Assembly (NCBI GenBank): GCA_023053575.1 | Contig: JAKZAP010000012.1 | Span: forward strand, 4,402,230 to 4,466,229 | Length of the DNA: 64,000 nucleotides | From: Branchinecta lynchi | Taxonomy: Eukaryota; Arthropoda; Branchiopoda; Anostraca; Branchinectidae | Direction of reading: 5' to 3' | Shown here: positions 10,284-22,007 of the stretch, piece by piece | Position numbering within the stretch: the stretch's first letter is position 1 | How the letters are laid out: every line of letters starts with the position of its first letter | Translations under genes and position numbers: made by a program | Notes under the pieces: model-generated | What the model was told of the DNA's origin: nothing | The model's database searches: none | What the model saw: the letters and a program-made list of their open reading frames with translations, nothing else

Positions 10284-10972
10284 CGAGACCAAAGGTTTCG
10301 ATGGGATCCCAAAAATATTTTCATTGGACTTCTTGATCCAGACTATCAGATCTTGTAGATTTCCGGTCTTCGCCAGGTCCTATCTAATTCAAATCAAATG
10401 AAGATTTAATTTCCAAAAAAATTCCGGTTTTAACCGGATTCCGGAATAACTATATGTCCGGCTGAAATATGATTGTGATACACGGATTCAGCATCTCTTC
10501 TTACCCCTAAATCGGACATCTAATCAACTAGAAATACAACTTTTGCTTTCGTGTTCGTGTTTGCTTTGTGTTCGTGTTCAGAATGTCTTCTTACCCCTCA
10601 AACGACTATCTCATTAGCTGTTATTTTTTATTTTGTTTGTCCCATAATTTGGACCCCCTCCCCCACCGCTAAATGTAGGACTACAGATCCAATCTACGAA
10701 CTCGACCTTTTCCTTGCCCCAAAGGATCCTCCCAACAAGTTTCATTAACATATTTCATTCCCGTCGCGAGTTATCGTGCTGACAGACAGACGGACAACTT
10801 TTGCGATGTCATAGGTATCCCCCCAGTTACGTTTTGGGATCCAAATAAGACCATGTACAAAAAGACCAGACGCCATTACATGGCGAAGACCGGAAGTCTG
10901 CAAGACCAGATTTTCTGGATCACGGAGTCCATCAAACAGTAACTTGTTGATCCCACCGAAACCTTTGTTCTT
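10284..10972 (+). repeat. mosaic repeat copy 2 with an extra inverted 5' module
   Basis: Starts with AGACCAAAGGTTTCGATGGG at 10284 and reaches GTTTTGGGATCC near 10850, with about two monomers between. After that, 10880-10970 is an inverted copy of the 5' module (CGAAGACCGGAAGTC ... GATCCCACCGAAACCTTTG), so the unit is flanked by roughly 90-bp inverted modules. Confidence 0.8.
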
Positions 10973-12014
10973 TTTTTAGGATGGGAACAATAGTGGTTTG
11001 GAAGGGCGTTCAGCCGACGAGAATGAAGACGTATGTCGCACAGATGGAGAACAAGAGTGTGTTAGCGAAACACATGTAGAGGAAGAAGGTGGCAGTGAAG
11101 CAGAAGCAGAACAAAACGAACGGGAATACCTTGCTTTCTTGGCATTCTACGTAAATAAGAACCTGGATATCCCAACGCTTGTTGTTCTGGGATAGAATAC
11201 AACTTTACAGCAGCGGGAACGCAACCGGATGGCCTATCTTTCTGCAAATCGTCGAGCTTCCTTCCGCTTTGAGGAGGAGGTTCCAGATGATAGGCAGTTT
11301 GTATCTTGGGGAAAAAAGCCGTCGAATTCGACCAACTTCTTCGGTCACTTACTAAGTGAGCTGAAGAACCTAGCGACGGAAGGTTTTCTGATTGATGAGA
11401 AACAGTACCGAGTTCAACTGCTCCTAGCGTGTGCCGACTCACCTGCCAGAGCTGATTTGCTTGGGATTAATACATTTTCGGCCCGTTACGGTTGTGGATT
11501 TTGCAACTTTAGAACTACCTGGGCCAGAACTGGGCACGGAGGGAGCAACTATTACCTTGACTTCGATGGTCAAACTCTAATTGGGACAAAGGAGATGCTA
11601 AAAGCCTATTGTTCATGAAAGAAGCTCAGTGGCAAAACTTACCTGTAAAGGCAATAGCAATGACACAGCTAAAGAAGTCGCCCAAGGATACCTACATTCT
11701 GGACCTCTCGCTGAAGTTTCGAGCTTCCAGAGAAGATGATGTTCGAGTGATTCCTCACGAGTATTCCTTTACGTTTGTCGACAACGTTAAATGGTGCAAA
11801 ATACCCCCCCCCCCCTCCTAGTTCGGGTGATCAAGCTTATGCGTTTGATTTCATGCGAGAACTATGCCCAGCGCGACGTGCCTGGCTGGGATCAGTTCCA
11901 CGCTGGTTGTCTGGTAAACTCGACTCTTGAACAATCCGCTAAAACACGTATCTCGACTAATCAAACCGATCGTCAGCCAAGGATGACCGAGTATGGTCGA
12001 GAAAGAGAAAGCTA

Positions 12015-12022
12015 TGTAGATG
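12015..12022. other. 8-bp target site duplication (left)
   Basis: TGTAGATG; repeated at 14765-14772. The single copy in the uninterrupted paralogue is at 19618-19625. Confidence 0.92.
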
Positions 12023-12874
12023 TAGGCATGGGCACTGTTCTGTTTTTGCATTCAAACAGGAACAGGCAGAAACAGGTCACATAAGAACAGAAACAGAAAG
12101 AAAACAGGAAACTTGAAAACAGGTCCTGTTCTGTAGATGCCTTTCTTCGAGTTCATTTCATAGAACAACAAATATCTTGGTCCAGAATTCCAGCTGCCTT
12201 TATCAATGAATTACACTTTTTCCCGATGGAAAATGAGCCATGGAAGTTTCGTTTGTCTTAACAACATAATTTTCGCATAGCCTACCTTTCCACTTGGATT
12301 GTTTGCCATAGTGATCGGTAATAAACTAAAGTTTACGGATCATACAGACTCAAAGTTAAGCAAGCTTCACTTCGTGACAGTGGTTGGTGATAATGGTAAT
12401 TTTTTTGTGTGAGGGGAGGGTCGCGAGAGATCCATGTTCAATCAGAATACAGAATAGCTTTTCCTCGGTGGTTTCTTTTGAGCATGGTCATGCAAGTCTC
12501 AAAACGCGCGGATTTCTCGGCTGAATGTCGGTCTACTATTCTGCGAAAATTCGTGAAACGGAGTTTCACTTTCATCATCAAGTTGAACAAATCTCAACTT
12601 TTCCGTATAGAACTGAGGTTGTGCCAAAAATACTGTCAGGAGTTCCAGTTATCGTTTGTTAACATCATGAACCGGTGCGGTTGTTGTGATGTCGCTAAGC
12701 TAATTTCAGCCTTTCTAGCCTTTTTGAAGTTGAAAGTACTAGTCTTTTGAAATCACATTTAACTTCGCTGAACATATAATACGTCGTGTGAGCCTCTCTT
12801 GGTAATCACATGTTCGGTTTTAGTGGATAGTTCATTTGTGAACACTCCACTCTTGCGGCCGCGATAGCCGGTTT

Positions 12875-13045
12875 TCCGTTCTCGGTTTTCACCGTTTTAT
12901 TTTGGCATTCTTATCTCGTGAACCATGACAGATACTAATTTGAAACTTGATATACTTATGGGCCTTAGGGTCTAGTTGTGACTTTTGGGATTCAACCCCG
13001 ATACACTCTCGGTTCAAGGGCAATTGGTTACGATTCCCCCAGTGA
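12875..13045 (-). repeat. repeat A, inverted copy inside the hAT-like element
   Basis: The reverse complement matches 8640-8815: CTCGTGAACCATGACAG, TTGAAACTTGATATACTTAT, GACTTTTGG and GGTTCAAGGGCAATTGG correspond to the direct units upstream. Confidence 0.65.
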
Positions 13046-13667
13046 CTAATGTTTCCTTTAAAGTTTAACCTAAAAAGGCGGGGATAGGACAATCTAGTAT
13101 TATCTAGTTACCCATCACTTATTCACTTATAACAGCTTGAAGAGCCGCTGAAAACGCGTTACTTCGTTCTTCCACTATTCACGAGTAATAGTTTTTCAAA
13201 TAGTGGAATTTCCATGTGATTTGTGGTACCTCTATGCGCTTGTATTTTTGTTGCACGCCTTACGAGAGAGATTTATGATTTTTCTTTTGTTCCGGCACTA
13301 TTCAATCTTCACCAATCTCACCACTGACCAATGAAAAACAGCGTTTGTGTTTAGATTAAAATTTCCCGAGTCATAGTAGAATTTGCGTTGTGGGGACGGC
13401 CGCACATATTCTGAACGTCATAACTAGAGCATATAGTGGAAAATAAAAAATTCCCTTTGTAGAATCCCAATAATTCAGTATGTTTAATTAAATGACACAC
13501 AAATTAGTTGGGTTTTCAGTTAAAATTTTAAAGGCTTACCAACATTTTGTGAATTATGTGCAACTGGGCCCGGATTGCCCAGAGTAAATTGTCTGACCAA
13601 ATTCGAAGACTTGCTAAACATGCCTGGTACTAAGGTGGAAGTTTGGAATGCCTGAACATCATTGTCC

Positions 13668-13701
13668 AGATGGGTCTTTGGACCCACCCAAAGACCCATC
13701 T
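13668..13701. repeat. perfect 14-bp stem-loop
   Basis: AGATGGGTCTTTGG at 13668-13681 pairs perfectly with CCAAAGACCCATCT at 13688-13701 around a 6-nt loop. It may be a short foldback element or part of the surrounding transposon. Confidence 0.8.
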
Positions 13702-13825
13702 AGAAGTATCTTTCGGTGATACTCCCCCCCCCACATCCAAACGCTGGCAACTGGGCCCATATTGACCAATGAATTAAACGTCAAGGGCGAATGGTTATTA
13801 GGCTGTTCGTACACAATATCTGATA

Positions 13826-14168
13826 CAGAGATGGGCGATTCCGAATCCGGATTCGGATTCGAATCCAGGATTCGTCCTTTTGGCCGGATTTGAATCTTCT
13901 GCTTTCGGACTCGGATTCCAAACCCTGAATCTTATGAATTCGCTCAAATTTATATTCTACATCTTTTCAGTTTCCGGTTTCCCGATTTTTACACATAGGG
14001 CTTTATGATTTTTAAACTATAACCTATGAACATGATTTAATTTTTGTTAAGATCGGATTCGAATCCGGATTCGAATCCTCAGCATGAAATGGTGGATTCG
14101 GATTCGGATTCGTACTTAGACCTGGATTCGGATTCGAATCCTTTCATGATCGGATTCGCCCATCTCTG
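13826..14168. mobile_element. nested hAT MITE, 343 bp, built from GAATCC/GGATTC words
   Basis: Terminal inverted repeats CAGAGATGGGCGATTC... and ...GAT-CGGATTCGCCCATCTCTG, flanked by ATCTGATA (13818-13825) and ATATGATA (14169-14176), an 8-bp target duplication with one mismatch. The interior has clusters of GGATTCGAATCC-type words. A truncated inverted relative lies at about 25915-26015. Confidence 0.85.
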
Positions 14169-14764
14169 ATATGATATACGTTTTACTTTTACACATCACG
14201 TTTGAGCGCTTGCGCACTTGTTCATATTGGACCCGAAGACTGAATCTGCCACGAAGGGTCGGAAGGCTGCAACAGTAGTCTAAGACTTGGCTGACTACGT
14301 ATCCATTTAGCTCAGTCAAATGCAATTCGCCGTCAGCTTCAGCTGAATAAATATTTACAGTATCTGAAGTTCCCATTTTTTGCTGTTGTTCCTACTATTG
14401 CTCGATTTTTGCTCACTATTTTTGATAGCCGTCATCTCATCCACAATTCGCGTGGGTCACTGGTAAGGTTGACAAATTGGCCTCTTTTGGAATGTGGCAT
14501 TTCGAAATGATGAGTTAAAAGATGTGCTGTACACTTGTATACTGATAAGGCGGGTTGCCCCCAAAAAACAGATTTGGCTGTTAAACAGGTAAAAAAAACA
14601 GGAACAGGGCAAAACAGGATACACCAAAACGGAACAGAACAGGAGAGAAAAAAAACAGCTGGCTTCAAAACAGCTGTTCTGTTTATTTTGGGTCCCTGAA
14701 ACAGAAAACAGCAAAACAGGAGGAAAAAAACAGAAACAGAAAACAGGAACAGTGCCCATGCCTA

Positions 14765-14772
14765 TGTAGATG
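14765..14772. other. 8-bp target site duplication (right)
   Basis: TGTAGATG, identical to 12015-12022. Confidence 0.92.
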
Positions 14773-16032
14773 GGATGCTAAACTTGCGATATTTGTACAT
14801 GCGCACATTCTTTTAGACGTCATGCATGCTGGATTTCTTGGTGTTGCAGGACTGCTCACGGATATCATATTCTCTTCCAAGCACAAGGCCTTGCCATGCA
14901 ATATCTCCAATAGACTGACGGACTTTGAACTATTGCTAGCTAAAGTTAAGCCCCCGAGCGAAGTAAACCGAAGTGTACTAATCTGAAGGACCTAGAGCGA
15001 AAAGCTTCGACACACTGACAGTTCATGCTGTATCACATCCATCTTCTAGAGGACTTGCATGCACCGGACGTGTACACACAGTTTACAAGTCTGAGTAGAT
15101 CATTCCATTTGTTGCTGTCTGAACGAATAACCGAACTAGATCTCAGAGAGGCGGAAGAGTGAGTAAAACTTTTTTTTTTTAAAAAGCTGACCACTTATGG
15201 AGAACATGAAGTTGTCTTCCCATTGTTCAAGTATAATGTCATTCTACAGCTTCACTATGTTGACTTTGTGAGGACCTGGGGTGCTCTCTGGTCGACCAGT
15301 TCTTTCTCTTTTGAGTCATACGTCAGTGCTCTACAGAGCTATGTAACTGGACTGACTTTTCCACTCGATCAAATTGCCAAGAAAATTGTTTATTTGAATA
15401 TCCTCCGACGAGACATGGACAAAGTCACAACAGAGGGGTACCTGAAAGTCATTGAACGAGCGACGGGCCATTCCATCCAAAATTGAACAAGAAATTCACT
15501 CCAGGTCGGCGAACTGTTCTTGATCGGGAAGTGCGAGCAAGGGACCATTGCTGCATACGACTACTCTTCATTTCAAAGCCTTGAAGATTTTGTACCATTT
15601 TATGAGCCATTCAAAGACTATGATGTGCCGGCCAATTTGTACTGCAGGGCTATGGCGAATCAAGTCTATTTCTGTGTTAAAGATTACTAGCCATACACGA
15701 GGAGATGCAATTCCATGTTACTTCTTTCCAACGGGTTAGTAGTGACAGTGAAGAAAATCTTGGTAGTGGGTAACCAGGGTGTGATAACAGGGCAGAAGTT
15801 CGGGAAGGTTTGTTCAAGGACAGCCCCAGTGACAAGAAGGGTAGTTGTGCAGAAAGAGGAGCTGTACCGAAAGTCTGATCAAGATGACGCATTTTACGAA
15901 AAATAAATCAGAGCAAAGTGTTTAAGACTCGATGACCATAGTTGTATTCCTATTCCAAACCGCTTTGACCGTGACTAAAGAACCATCATGCTACAAAAAA
16001 ATGCCCAACTGACAATAAGACTATACCCATAG

Positions 16033-17337
16033 TAAAGACCAAAGGTTTCGATGGAATCCAAAAATGTAATATGTATTGGATTTCTTGATCAAGACAATCG
16101 GGTCTTGTAGATCTTCGATCTTCGCCAGACCCCTTTAACATGTTACTATTTATCCCTAATCAACCGCTTGAGAATGCACACAAATTATACCGTAGTGGTG
16201 TTTTTTGACAAATTACGGCCAAACGGCTCAACATGTGAGAGAACAAAGTTCAGATATGGATTCAGCATGAATGTTTACCCCTATATCTCATCTCTAACCG
16301 ACTTATCAACTTGAGAAAGAACTTTACTTAAACCAAATTACCGGTTTTTTCCGAATTCCCAGTGGAATACTTGTCCGGCAGCAATATAAAGTTCAGAAAT
16401 GGATTCAGTATGTGTTTTTACCAATATTACGAATCTTTTCTCGAAGCCAAGCAGCTCTAAAACTTCACAAAATGTTAGCAGACCAAAAGAACTAGTGAAA
16501 CCGAGAGGCGAACCAAGAACCTCTCTATCTGTAAAATGACGCCTTAACAGTTGAGCTAGCATTCTCTGTGTTTTGTTGAGACTTATCGAATTTGTGGTAA
16601 ACAATTTCAGTAGTCGACTTAAAAAATTTAACGTTTCACAGTCTACCAAATTTCCGGGTTTTGGCAAATTTCGGCAAGACTACTTGTCTACTAAGAAAAT
16701 AAAGTTCAGAATTGATTCATCGCTTGCTCTTACCTCGATGCGAACCTCTAATCTACTTAAGAATGAATTTTTTTTTATTTTTTTTTACCCAATTTCCGTT
16801 TTTGGCAGGATTCCGGACGAACTACTTCAGCATGTCTCCTCACCAGTACACGACTATTTCGTTGAGTTTTAAACTTCCTGCCTAAAATTTTTGCCAAATT
16901 TCCGGTTTCGGCCGGATTCCAGGGGAACTACTTTTCCGGCAAGAAAACTCAGTTCATCAGCGTGTCTCCTTACCCCTATATCGAACCTCTAATCAAAACT
17001 TTCATTTTTAACCAATTTACACGGCGAACTACTTGTCCGGCGAGAAAATAATTTTCATATATGGATTAAGCATGTCTCCTTACACCTAGATCGACTATCT
17101 GATTAGCTTTTCAAAATATTTGTTCATCCCTTGATTTGAAACCCCTCCCCCACTCCTAAATATAGGGCTAGGGAACCCATCTACGAACTTGCCTTGTACT
17201 TTGACCGAAAGGATCCTCACACCAAGTCTGACCAAGATATCGATCCCTTCGAGAGTTATCGTGCTAACAGACAGACGGATGGACGGACAAACTTTACGAC
17301 GTCATAGGTATCCCGTCACTTACGTTTCGGGATCCCA
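16033..17337 (+). repeat. mosaic repeat copy 3, about six diverged monomers
   Basis: 5' terminus AAGACCAAAGGTTTCGATGG at about 16034; 5' module with GGTCTTGTAGATC and CTTCGCCAG; diverged monomers centred near 16210, 16345, 16655, 16805, 16910 and 17030; 3' module from 17110; terminus TTTCGGGATCCCAAAA at 17322-17337. It fills the gap between CACTA copies A and B. Confidence 0.85.
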
Positions 17338-17770
17338 AAAAAGGATGAGTAAGCACGTTTATTCTCATTGCGATGGACCTAGTAGGCTTTTTATGCAATA
17401 AATCTATCTATTTAACAATGCTTTTTGAAGACTGTGGCTGGGGACGTACAAGGATGGGTCAGATATACTAGTTTCACGACTGCTCTCCCGATTTCCCATC
17501 TTCAGGGTGTCAGGATGGTTGATTTTTCAAAAGACCCGGCAATAGATAAGGGGGTCGTAAAATGTTCCCAAAATTGCATACGGGTGCCATTCGGCGATTA
17601 TTTATCGGTTTTCGTATTCACACCCAATTTAAAGGCAAATTGACCCTCTCCTATTTGTTTGTTGGCTGTAATCTACGCTCGCGCCTTGATTTGGTCAAAG
17701 AAAAGCCTCGGGAAATTAAATGTCAGAGAAGTACGCAGATACTAATTCGAGTTTCATATTTTACATCTAC
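17338..17770. other. unassigned spacer with LINE-like tail
   Basis: GCAATAAATCTATCTATTTA at 17393-17412 resembles a non-LTR 3' tail, but no coding region is recognised upstream. Two short frames at 17425-17810 lack motifs. Confidence 0.35.
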
Positions 17771-18510
17771 CAGACGACGTCTGGTCCAAGATAACTACAT
17801 GTCAGGCTGAAATATGATTGTGATATACGGATTCAGCATCTCTTCTTACCCCTAAATCGGACATCTAATCAACTAGAAATACAACTTTTGCTTTTAAAAA
17901 TTTCCGGGTTGGGCCGGATTCCGGGTGAACTAGTTGTCCGCGTAGAAACTGATTTTCACATAAGCGTTCAGCATGCCTTCTTACCCCTAAATCGAACATC
18001 TAATCAACTTCAATTAAAACTTTTACTTTTGACAAACTTTCCGGTTTTGGCCGGATTCCGGGCGAACTACTTGTCCGGCGAGAAAATGTTTTTTATATTC
18101 GTGTTCAAAATGTCTTCTTACCCCTCAAACGACTATCTCATTAGCTGTTATTTTGTATTTTGTTTGTCCCATAATTTGGACCCCCTCCCCCACCGCTAAA
18201 TGTAGGACTACATATCCAATCTACGAACTCGACCTTTTCCTTGCCCCAAAGGATCCTCCCAACAAGTTTCATTAACATATTTCATTCCCGTCGCGAGTTA
18301 TCGTGCTGACAGAAAGACGGACAACTTTTGCGATGTCATAGGTATCCCCCTGTTACGTTTTGGGATCCAAATAAGACCATGTACAAAAAGACCAGACGCC
18401 ATTACATGGCGAAGACCGGAAGTCTGCAAGACCAGATTTTCTGGATCACGGAGTCCATCAAACAGTAACTTGTTGATCCCACCGAAACCTTTGTTCTTTT
18501 TTTAGGATGG
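17771..18510 (+). repeat. mosaic repeat copy 4, paired with CACTA copy B
   Basis: Matches copy 2 (10440-10972) but retains two more monomers (17897-18095). The 3' module ends GTTTTGGGATCC at about 18365, and the inverted 5' module follows at 18395-18505, exactly as in copy 2. The duplicated block therefore includes mosaic repeat plus transposase. Confidence 0.82.
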
Positions 18511-18513
18511 GAA

Positions 18514-20757
18514 AAATAGTGGTTTGGAAGGGCGTTCAGCCGACGAGAATGAAGACGTATGTCGCACAGATGGAGAACAAGAGTGTGTTAGCGAAACACA
18601 TGTAGAGGAAGAAGGTGGCAGTGAAGCAGACGCAGAACAAAACGAACAGGAATACCTTGCTTTCTTGGCATTCTACGTAAATAAGAACCTGGATATCCCA
18701 ACGCTTGTTGTTCTGGGATAGAATACAACTTTACAGCAGCGGGAACGCAACCGGATGGCCTATCTTTCTGCAAATCGTCGAGCTTCCTTCCGCTTTGAGG
18801 AGGAGGTTCCAGATGATAGGCAGTTTGTATCTTGGGGAAAAAAGCCGTCGAATTCGACCAACTTCTTCGGTCACTTACTAGGTGAGCTGAAGAACCTAGC
18901 GACGGAAGGTTTACTGATTGATGAGAAACAGTACCGAGTTCAACTGCTCCTAGCGTGTGCCGACTCACCTGCCAGAGCTGATTTGCTTGGGATTAATACA
19001 TTTTCGGCCCGTTACGGTTGTGGATTTTGCAACTTTAGAACTACCTGGGCCAGAACTGGGCACGGAGGGAACAACTATTACCTTGACTTCGATGGTCAAA
19101 GCTTTAATTGGGACAAAGGAGATGCTAAAAGCCTATTGGTCATGAAAGAAGCTCAGTGGCAAAACGTACCTGTAAAGGCAATAGCAATGACACAGTCGCC
19201 CAAGGATACCTACATTCTGGACCTCTCGCTGAAGTTTCGAGCTTCCAGAGAAGATTTGACCCATTCAAACGATGTGTGCCAGGTAAGTTGATGTTCGAGT
19301 AATTCCTCACGAGTATTCCTTTACGTTTGTCGACAACGTTAAATGGTGCAAAATAACCCCCCCCCCCCCACCTCCTAGTTCGGGTGATCAAGCTTATGCG
19401 TTTGATTTCATGCGAGAACTATGCCCAGCGCGACGTGCCTGGCTGGGATCAGTTCCACGCTGGTTGTCTGGTAAACTCGGCTCTTGAACAATGAAAAAGA
19501 CCCTATCTTATTATCTTTACTTTCGGGCCTTGACCAATCCGCTAAAACACGTATCTCGACTAATCAAACCGATCGTCAGCCAAGGATGACCGAGTATGGT
19601 CCAGAAAGAGAAAGCTATGTAGATGGGATACTAAACTTGCGATATTTGTACATGCGCACATTCTTTTAGACGTCATGCATGCTGGATTTCTTGGTGTTGC
19701 TGGACTGGTCACGGATATCATATTCTCTTCCAAGCACAAGGGCTTGCCATGCAATATCTCCAATAGACTGACGGACTTTGAACTCTTACTAGCTAAAGTT
19801 AAGCCCCCGAGCGAAGTAAACCGAAGTGTACTAATCTGAAGGACCTAGAGCGAAAAGCTTCCACACACCGACAGTTCATGCTGTATCACATCCATCTTCT
19901 AGAGGACTTGCATGCACCGGACGTGTACACACAATTTACAAGTCTGAGTAGATCATTCCATTTGTTGCTGTCTGAACGAATAACCGAACTAGATCTCAGA
20001 GAGACGGAAGAGTGTGTAAAACTTTTTTTTTACAAAAGCTGACCACTTATGGAGAACATGAAGTTGTCTTCCCATTGTTCAAGTATAATGTCAATCTACA
20101 GCTTCACTATGTTGACTTTGTGAGGACCTGGGGTGCTCTCTGGTCGAACAGTTCTTTCTCTTTTGAGTCATACGTCAGTGCTCTACAGAGCTATGTAACT
20201 GGACTGACTTTTGCACTAGATCAAATTGCCAAGAAAATTGTTTATTTGAATATCCTCCGACGAGACATGGACAAAGTCACAACAGAGGGGTACCTGAAAG
20301 TCATTGAACGAGCGACGGGCCATTCCATCCAAAATCGAACAAGAAATTCACTCCAGGTCGGCGAACTGTTCATGATCGGGAAGTGCGAGCAAGGGACCAT
20401 TGCTGCATACGACTACTCTTCATTTCAAAGCCTTGAAGATTTTGTACCATTTTATGAGCCATTAAAAGACTATGATGTGCCGGCCAATTTGTACTGCAGG
20501 GCTATGGCGAATCAAGTCTATTTCTGTGTTAAAGATTACTAGCCATACACGAGGAGATGCAATTCCATGTTACTTCTTTCCAACGGGTTAGTAGTGACAG
20601 TGAAGAAAATCTTGGTAGTGGGTAACCAGGGTGTGATAACAGGGCAGAAGTTCGGGAAGGTTTCTTCAAGGACAGCCCCAGTGACAAGAAGGGTAGTTGT
20701 GCAGAAAGAGGAGCTGTACCGAAAGTCTGATCAAGATGACGCATTTTACGAAAAATA
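18514..20757 (+). pseudogene. CACTA/EnSpm-like transposase, copy B
   Basis: A close paralogue of copy A without the hAT insertion. A 178-codon frame at 18755-19291 covers the ADSPARADLLG and YGCGFCNF blocks and ends at a good donor (GTGCCAG/GTAAGT near 19285). The DVMHAGFLGVAGL block lies at 19670-19710, and the 176-codon frame 20012-20542 contains HYVDFVRTWGALW and FSFES, with CGA where copy A has a stop. Gaps between the frames hold stops and a poly-C run (19349-19360), so either several introns or decay separate them. Cut-and-paste transposase by homology; activity is unlikely. Confidence 0.72.
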
Positions 20758-20837
20758 TCTTATGGCAGGACAAAAAGAGCGAATCTATTAGGTTGGAGCT
20801 TGGAAGGTAGAAAAGTAATTTGCCCTAGGTGATCCGA

Positions 20838-20965
20838 GGCGATGCCGGAAATGCTCAGACTTGAGTGAAACTATATATACCATTTCTAGGTCCGAACCAT
20901 ATTTTTGGTTGGCGAGTTTTCATCTACTTTCATGTACCACTCACTCGTAACAAGTGCTATATTCT
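20838..20965. repeat. dispersed repeat D
   Basis: GCTCAGACTTGAGTGAAACT and the following 120 bp resemble 28025-28145 (GCTAAGATACGAGTGAAACT, then CATCTACTTTC/CACCTACTTTC and ACTCGTAACAAG/ACTCGTACAAG). Confidence 0.5.
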
Positions 20966-21580
20966 CTCGTTGGTCAAAGTCTGTCTGTGCCCTATGCGTT
21001 GGATGACAAAACTTGGCAAAATTTACGAAACTGGTCTGCTGTCGAAGTACTTTTCGGAAATAGTGACCGGGAGCCTGATACACCATGTGTAGTTACTAAT
21101 AATATGCAGTGTTGTATCTCAGGATATATCATATCTATGTTGCCTTTAAAGCAATCCTTTTGATTCAAGACTATCTACTGTACCACTATCTACTGTATAG
21201 GTAGGAGGCGTCAAACTGCAATTTTTCTACAAACATCCAATATTAAATGCATAAACTGTTTTATTTCTGCAACAGTCATATACGTTTCAAAGTTCAATTT
21301 TCTGTTGTCGGCATTGCAACATCTTCAGGCACAAGCAGTGAAGAAACACTTGAAACAGTGCAAAAAAAATTTGTGATGGTTGACGAAGGAGAGCTCAGTC
21401 ACAGTGCAAAAGAATGAGAGTTCAACTTCTTCTATGAGAGTGTTGGTGGAGTCCAGCCTGTCCCAGTGCCAGAGACAAAAAAGACCTCTGGTTAAAACAA
21501 GGTTCGAACAACGAACAATATTAAACGAAAAAAAAAATTGAAGAGGATGAGGGTGACGACCTTGAAAACAAGTCTTAAAG
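20966..21580. other. unassigned, precedes BESS exon
   Basis: Around 21000-21040, TGGATGACAAAACTTGGC and GCAAAATTTACGAAAC resemble 50760-50800 (GGGATGACAATCGGGGC, GCAAAATTTGCGTAAC), so part is a shared repeat. Broken coding-like sequence at 21360-21480 may be upstream exon material of the BESS protein. Confidence 0.35.
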
Positions 21581-21591
21581 ATGATGAGTTC

Positions 21592-21731
21592 GTCCCAGGA
21601 CCCAGACGAGGCCTGTTGCCAATCTCTGGCAGGAGATCTGCGCCAGATGTCAGCAACAGATAGGGCCTTGGCAAATATGAAAATTCAAGAAGTGATCTCA
21701 AAATGTGTTTCAGAATCGAAGAAAACAAAGA
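21592..21731 (+). pseudogene. BESS-motif exon (MADF-BESS type regulator)
   Basis: The frame from 21581 encodes DPDEACCQSLAGDL, QMSATDRALANMKIQEVI and a short tail, which fits the BESS motif found C-terminal in MADF-BESS DNA-binding proteins (protein-protein interaction, nucleus). No MADF domain was recognised nearby. The sequence then passes into CAGAATCGAAGAAAACAAAGAGTAAGC, which is identical in style to the 3' end of the EXO1-like exons in the surrounding clusters. The BESS piece is thus fused to the cluster module at its 3' border and is probably a captured or broken exon. Confidence 0.55.
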
Positions 21732-22007
21732 GTAAGCTTTTGATTTTGTATATAGTGGTCTCTTTGTTCTGTAAGAATGAAGTGAGGAGCAAGTTTTAAC
21801 TAGCTATCTATTAAGGATGAGATTGCCACAGACGACAGTCGATTCGCTCAATAATGCCTCAAAAACGCGAACAAACGGTTAGAAAACAAAAGAAATCCGC
21901 ACGACCAGGTTTTCTAGACGAAGAAGAACACTATTTTTTCGCCGTTTGACTCTTGTCAGGGCAAACAAATGTCAGGGTGACAGTGATTCTGGTTGGATGG
22001 TCAGGAG
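21732..22007 (+). repeat. module N of the shuffled cluster (non-coding)
   Basis: A block starting TAAGCTTTTGATTTTGTATA, then CTGTAAGAATGAAGTGAGGA, CAGTCGATTCGCTCAATAAT, GAAATCCGCACGA, TTTTCTAGACGAAGAAGAAC and GTCAGGGTGACAGTG. It recurs at 22691-22900, 31650-31830, 32283-32535 and in shorter form at 33448-33600, mostly following an EXO1-like exon. Confidence 0.8.

Larger units (their letters stand above)
12023..14764 (+). mobile_element. hAT-like non-autonomous DNA transposon, 2742 bp
   Basis: Ends form a perfect 18-bp terminal inverted repeat (TAGGCATGGGCACTGTTC at 12023-12040, complement at 14747-14764). The flanking 8-bp duplication TGTAGATG matches hAT behaviour. Copy B of the host pseudogene has the exact empty site. 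Both subterminal regions are packed with short CAGAAACAG and AACAGG words (12050-12140, 14590-14750), typical of hAT transposase-binding clusters. No transposase frame is visible inside; the interior holds a G-rich repeat A fragment, a hairpin and a nested hAT MITE. Confidence 0.92.
10984..15905 (+). pseudogene. CACTA/EnSpm-like transposase, copy A (interrupted and broken)
   Basis: Recognisable blocks of an animal EnSpm/CACTA transposase, in order: an acidic N-terminal frame (10998-11195); ACADSPARADLLG with the following YGCGFCNF Cys pair (11430-11520); DVMHAGFLGVAGLL at 14818-14860; and HYVDFVRTWGALW with FSFES (15250-15320). These fit the Transposase_21 and DUF4218-type regions. Relative to copy B it has a 1-bp deletion near 11575, a short deletion at about 11733 that removes a splice donor, a C-to-T nonsense change at 15484-15486, and a 2.74-kb hAT-like insertion at 12023-14764. 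It encodes no functional transposase. Similarity to copy B stops at about 15905. Confidence 0.72.
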
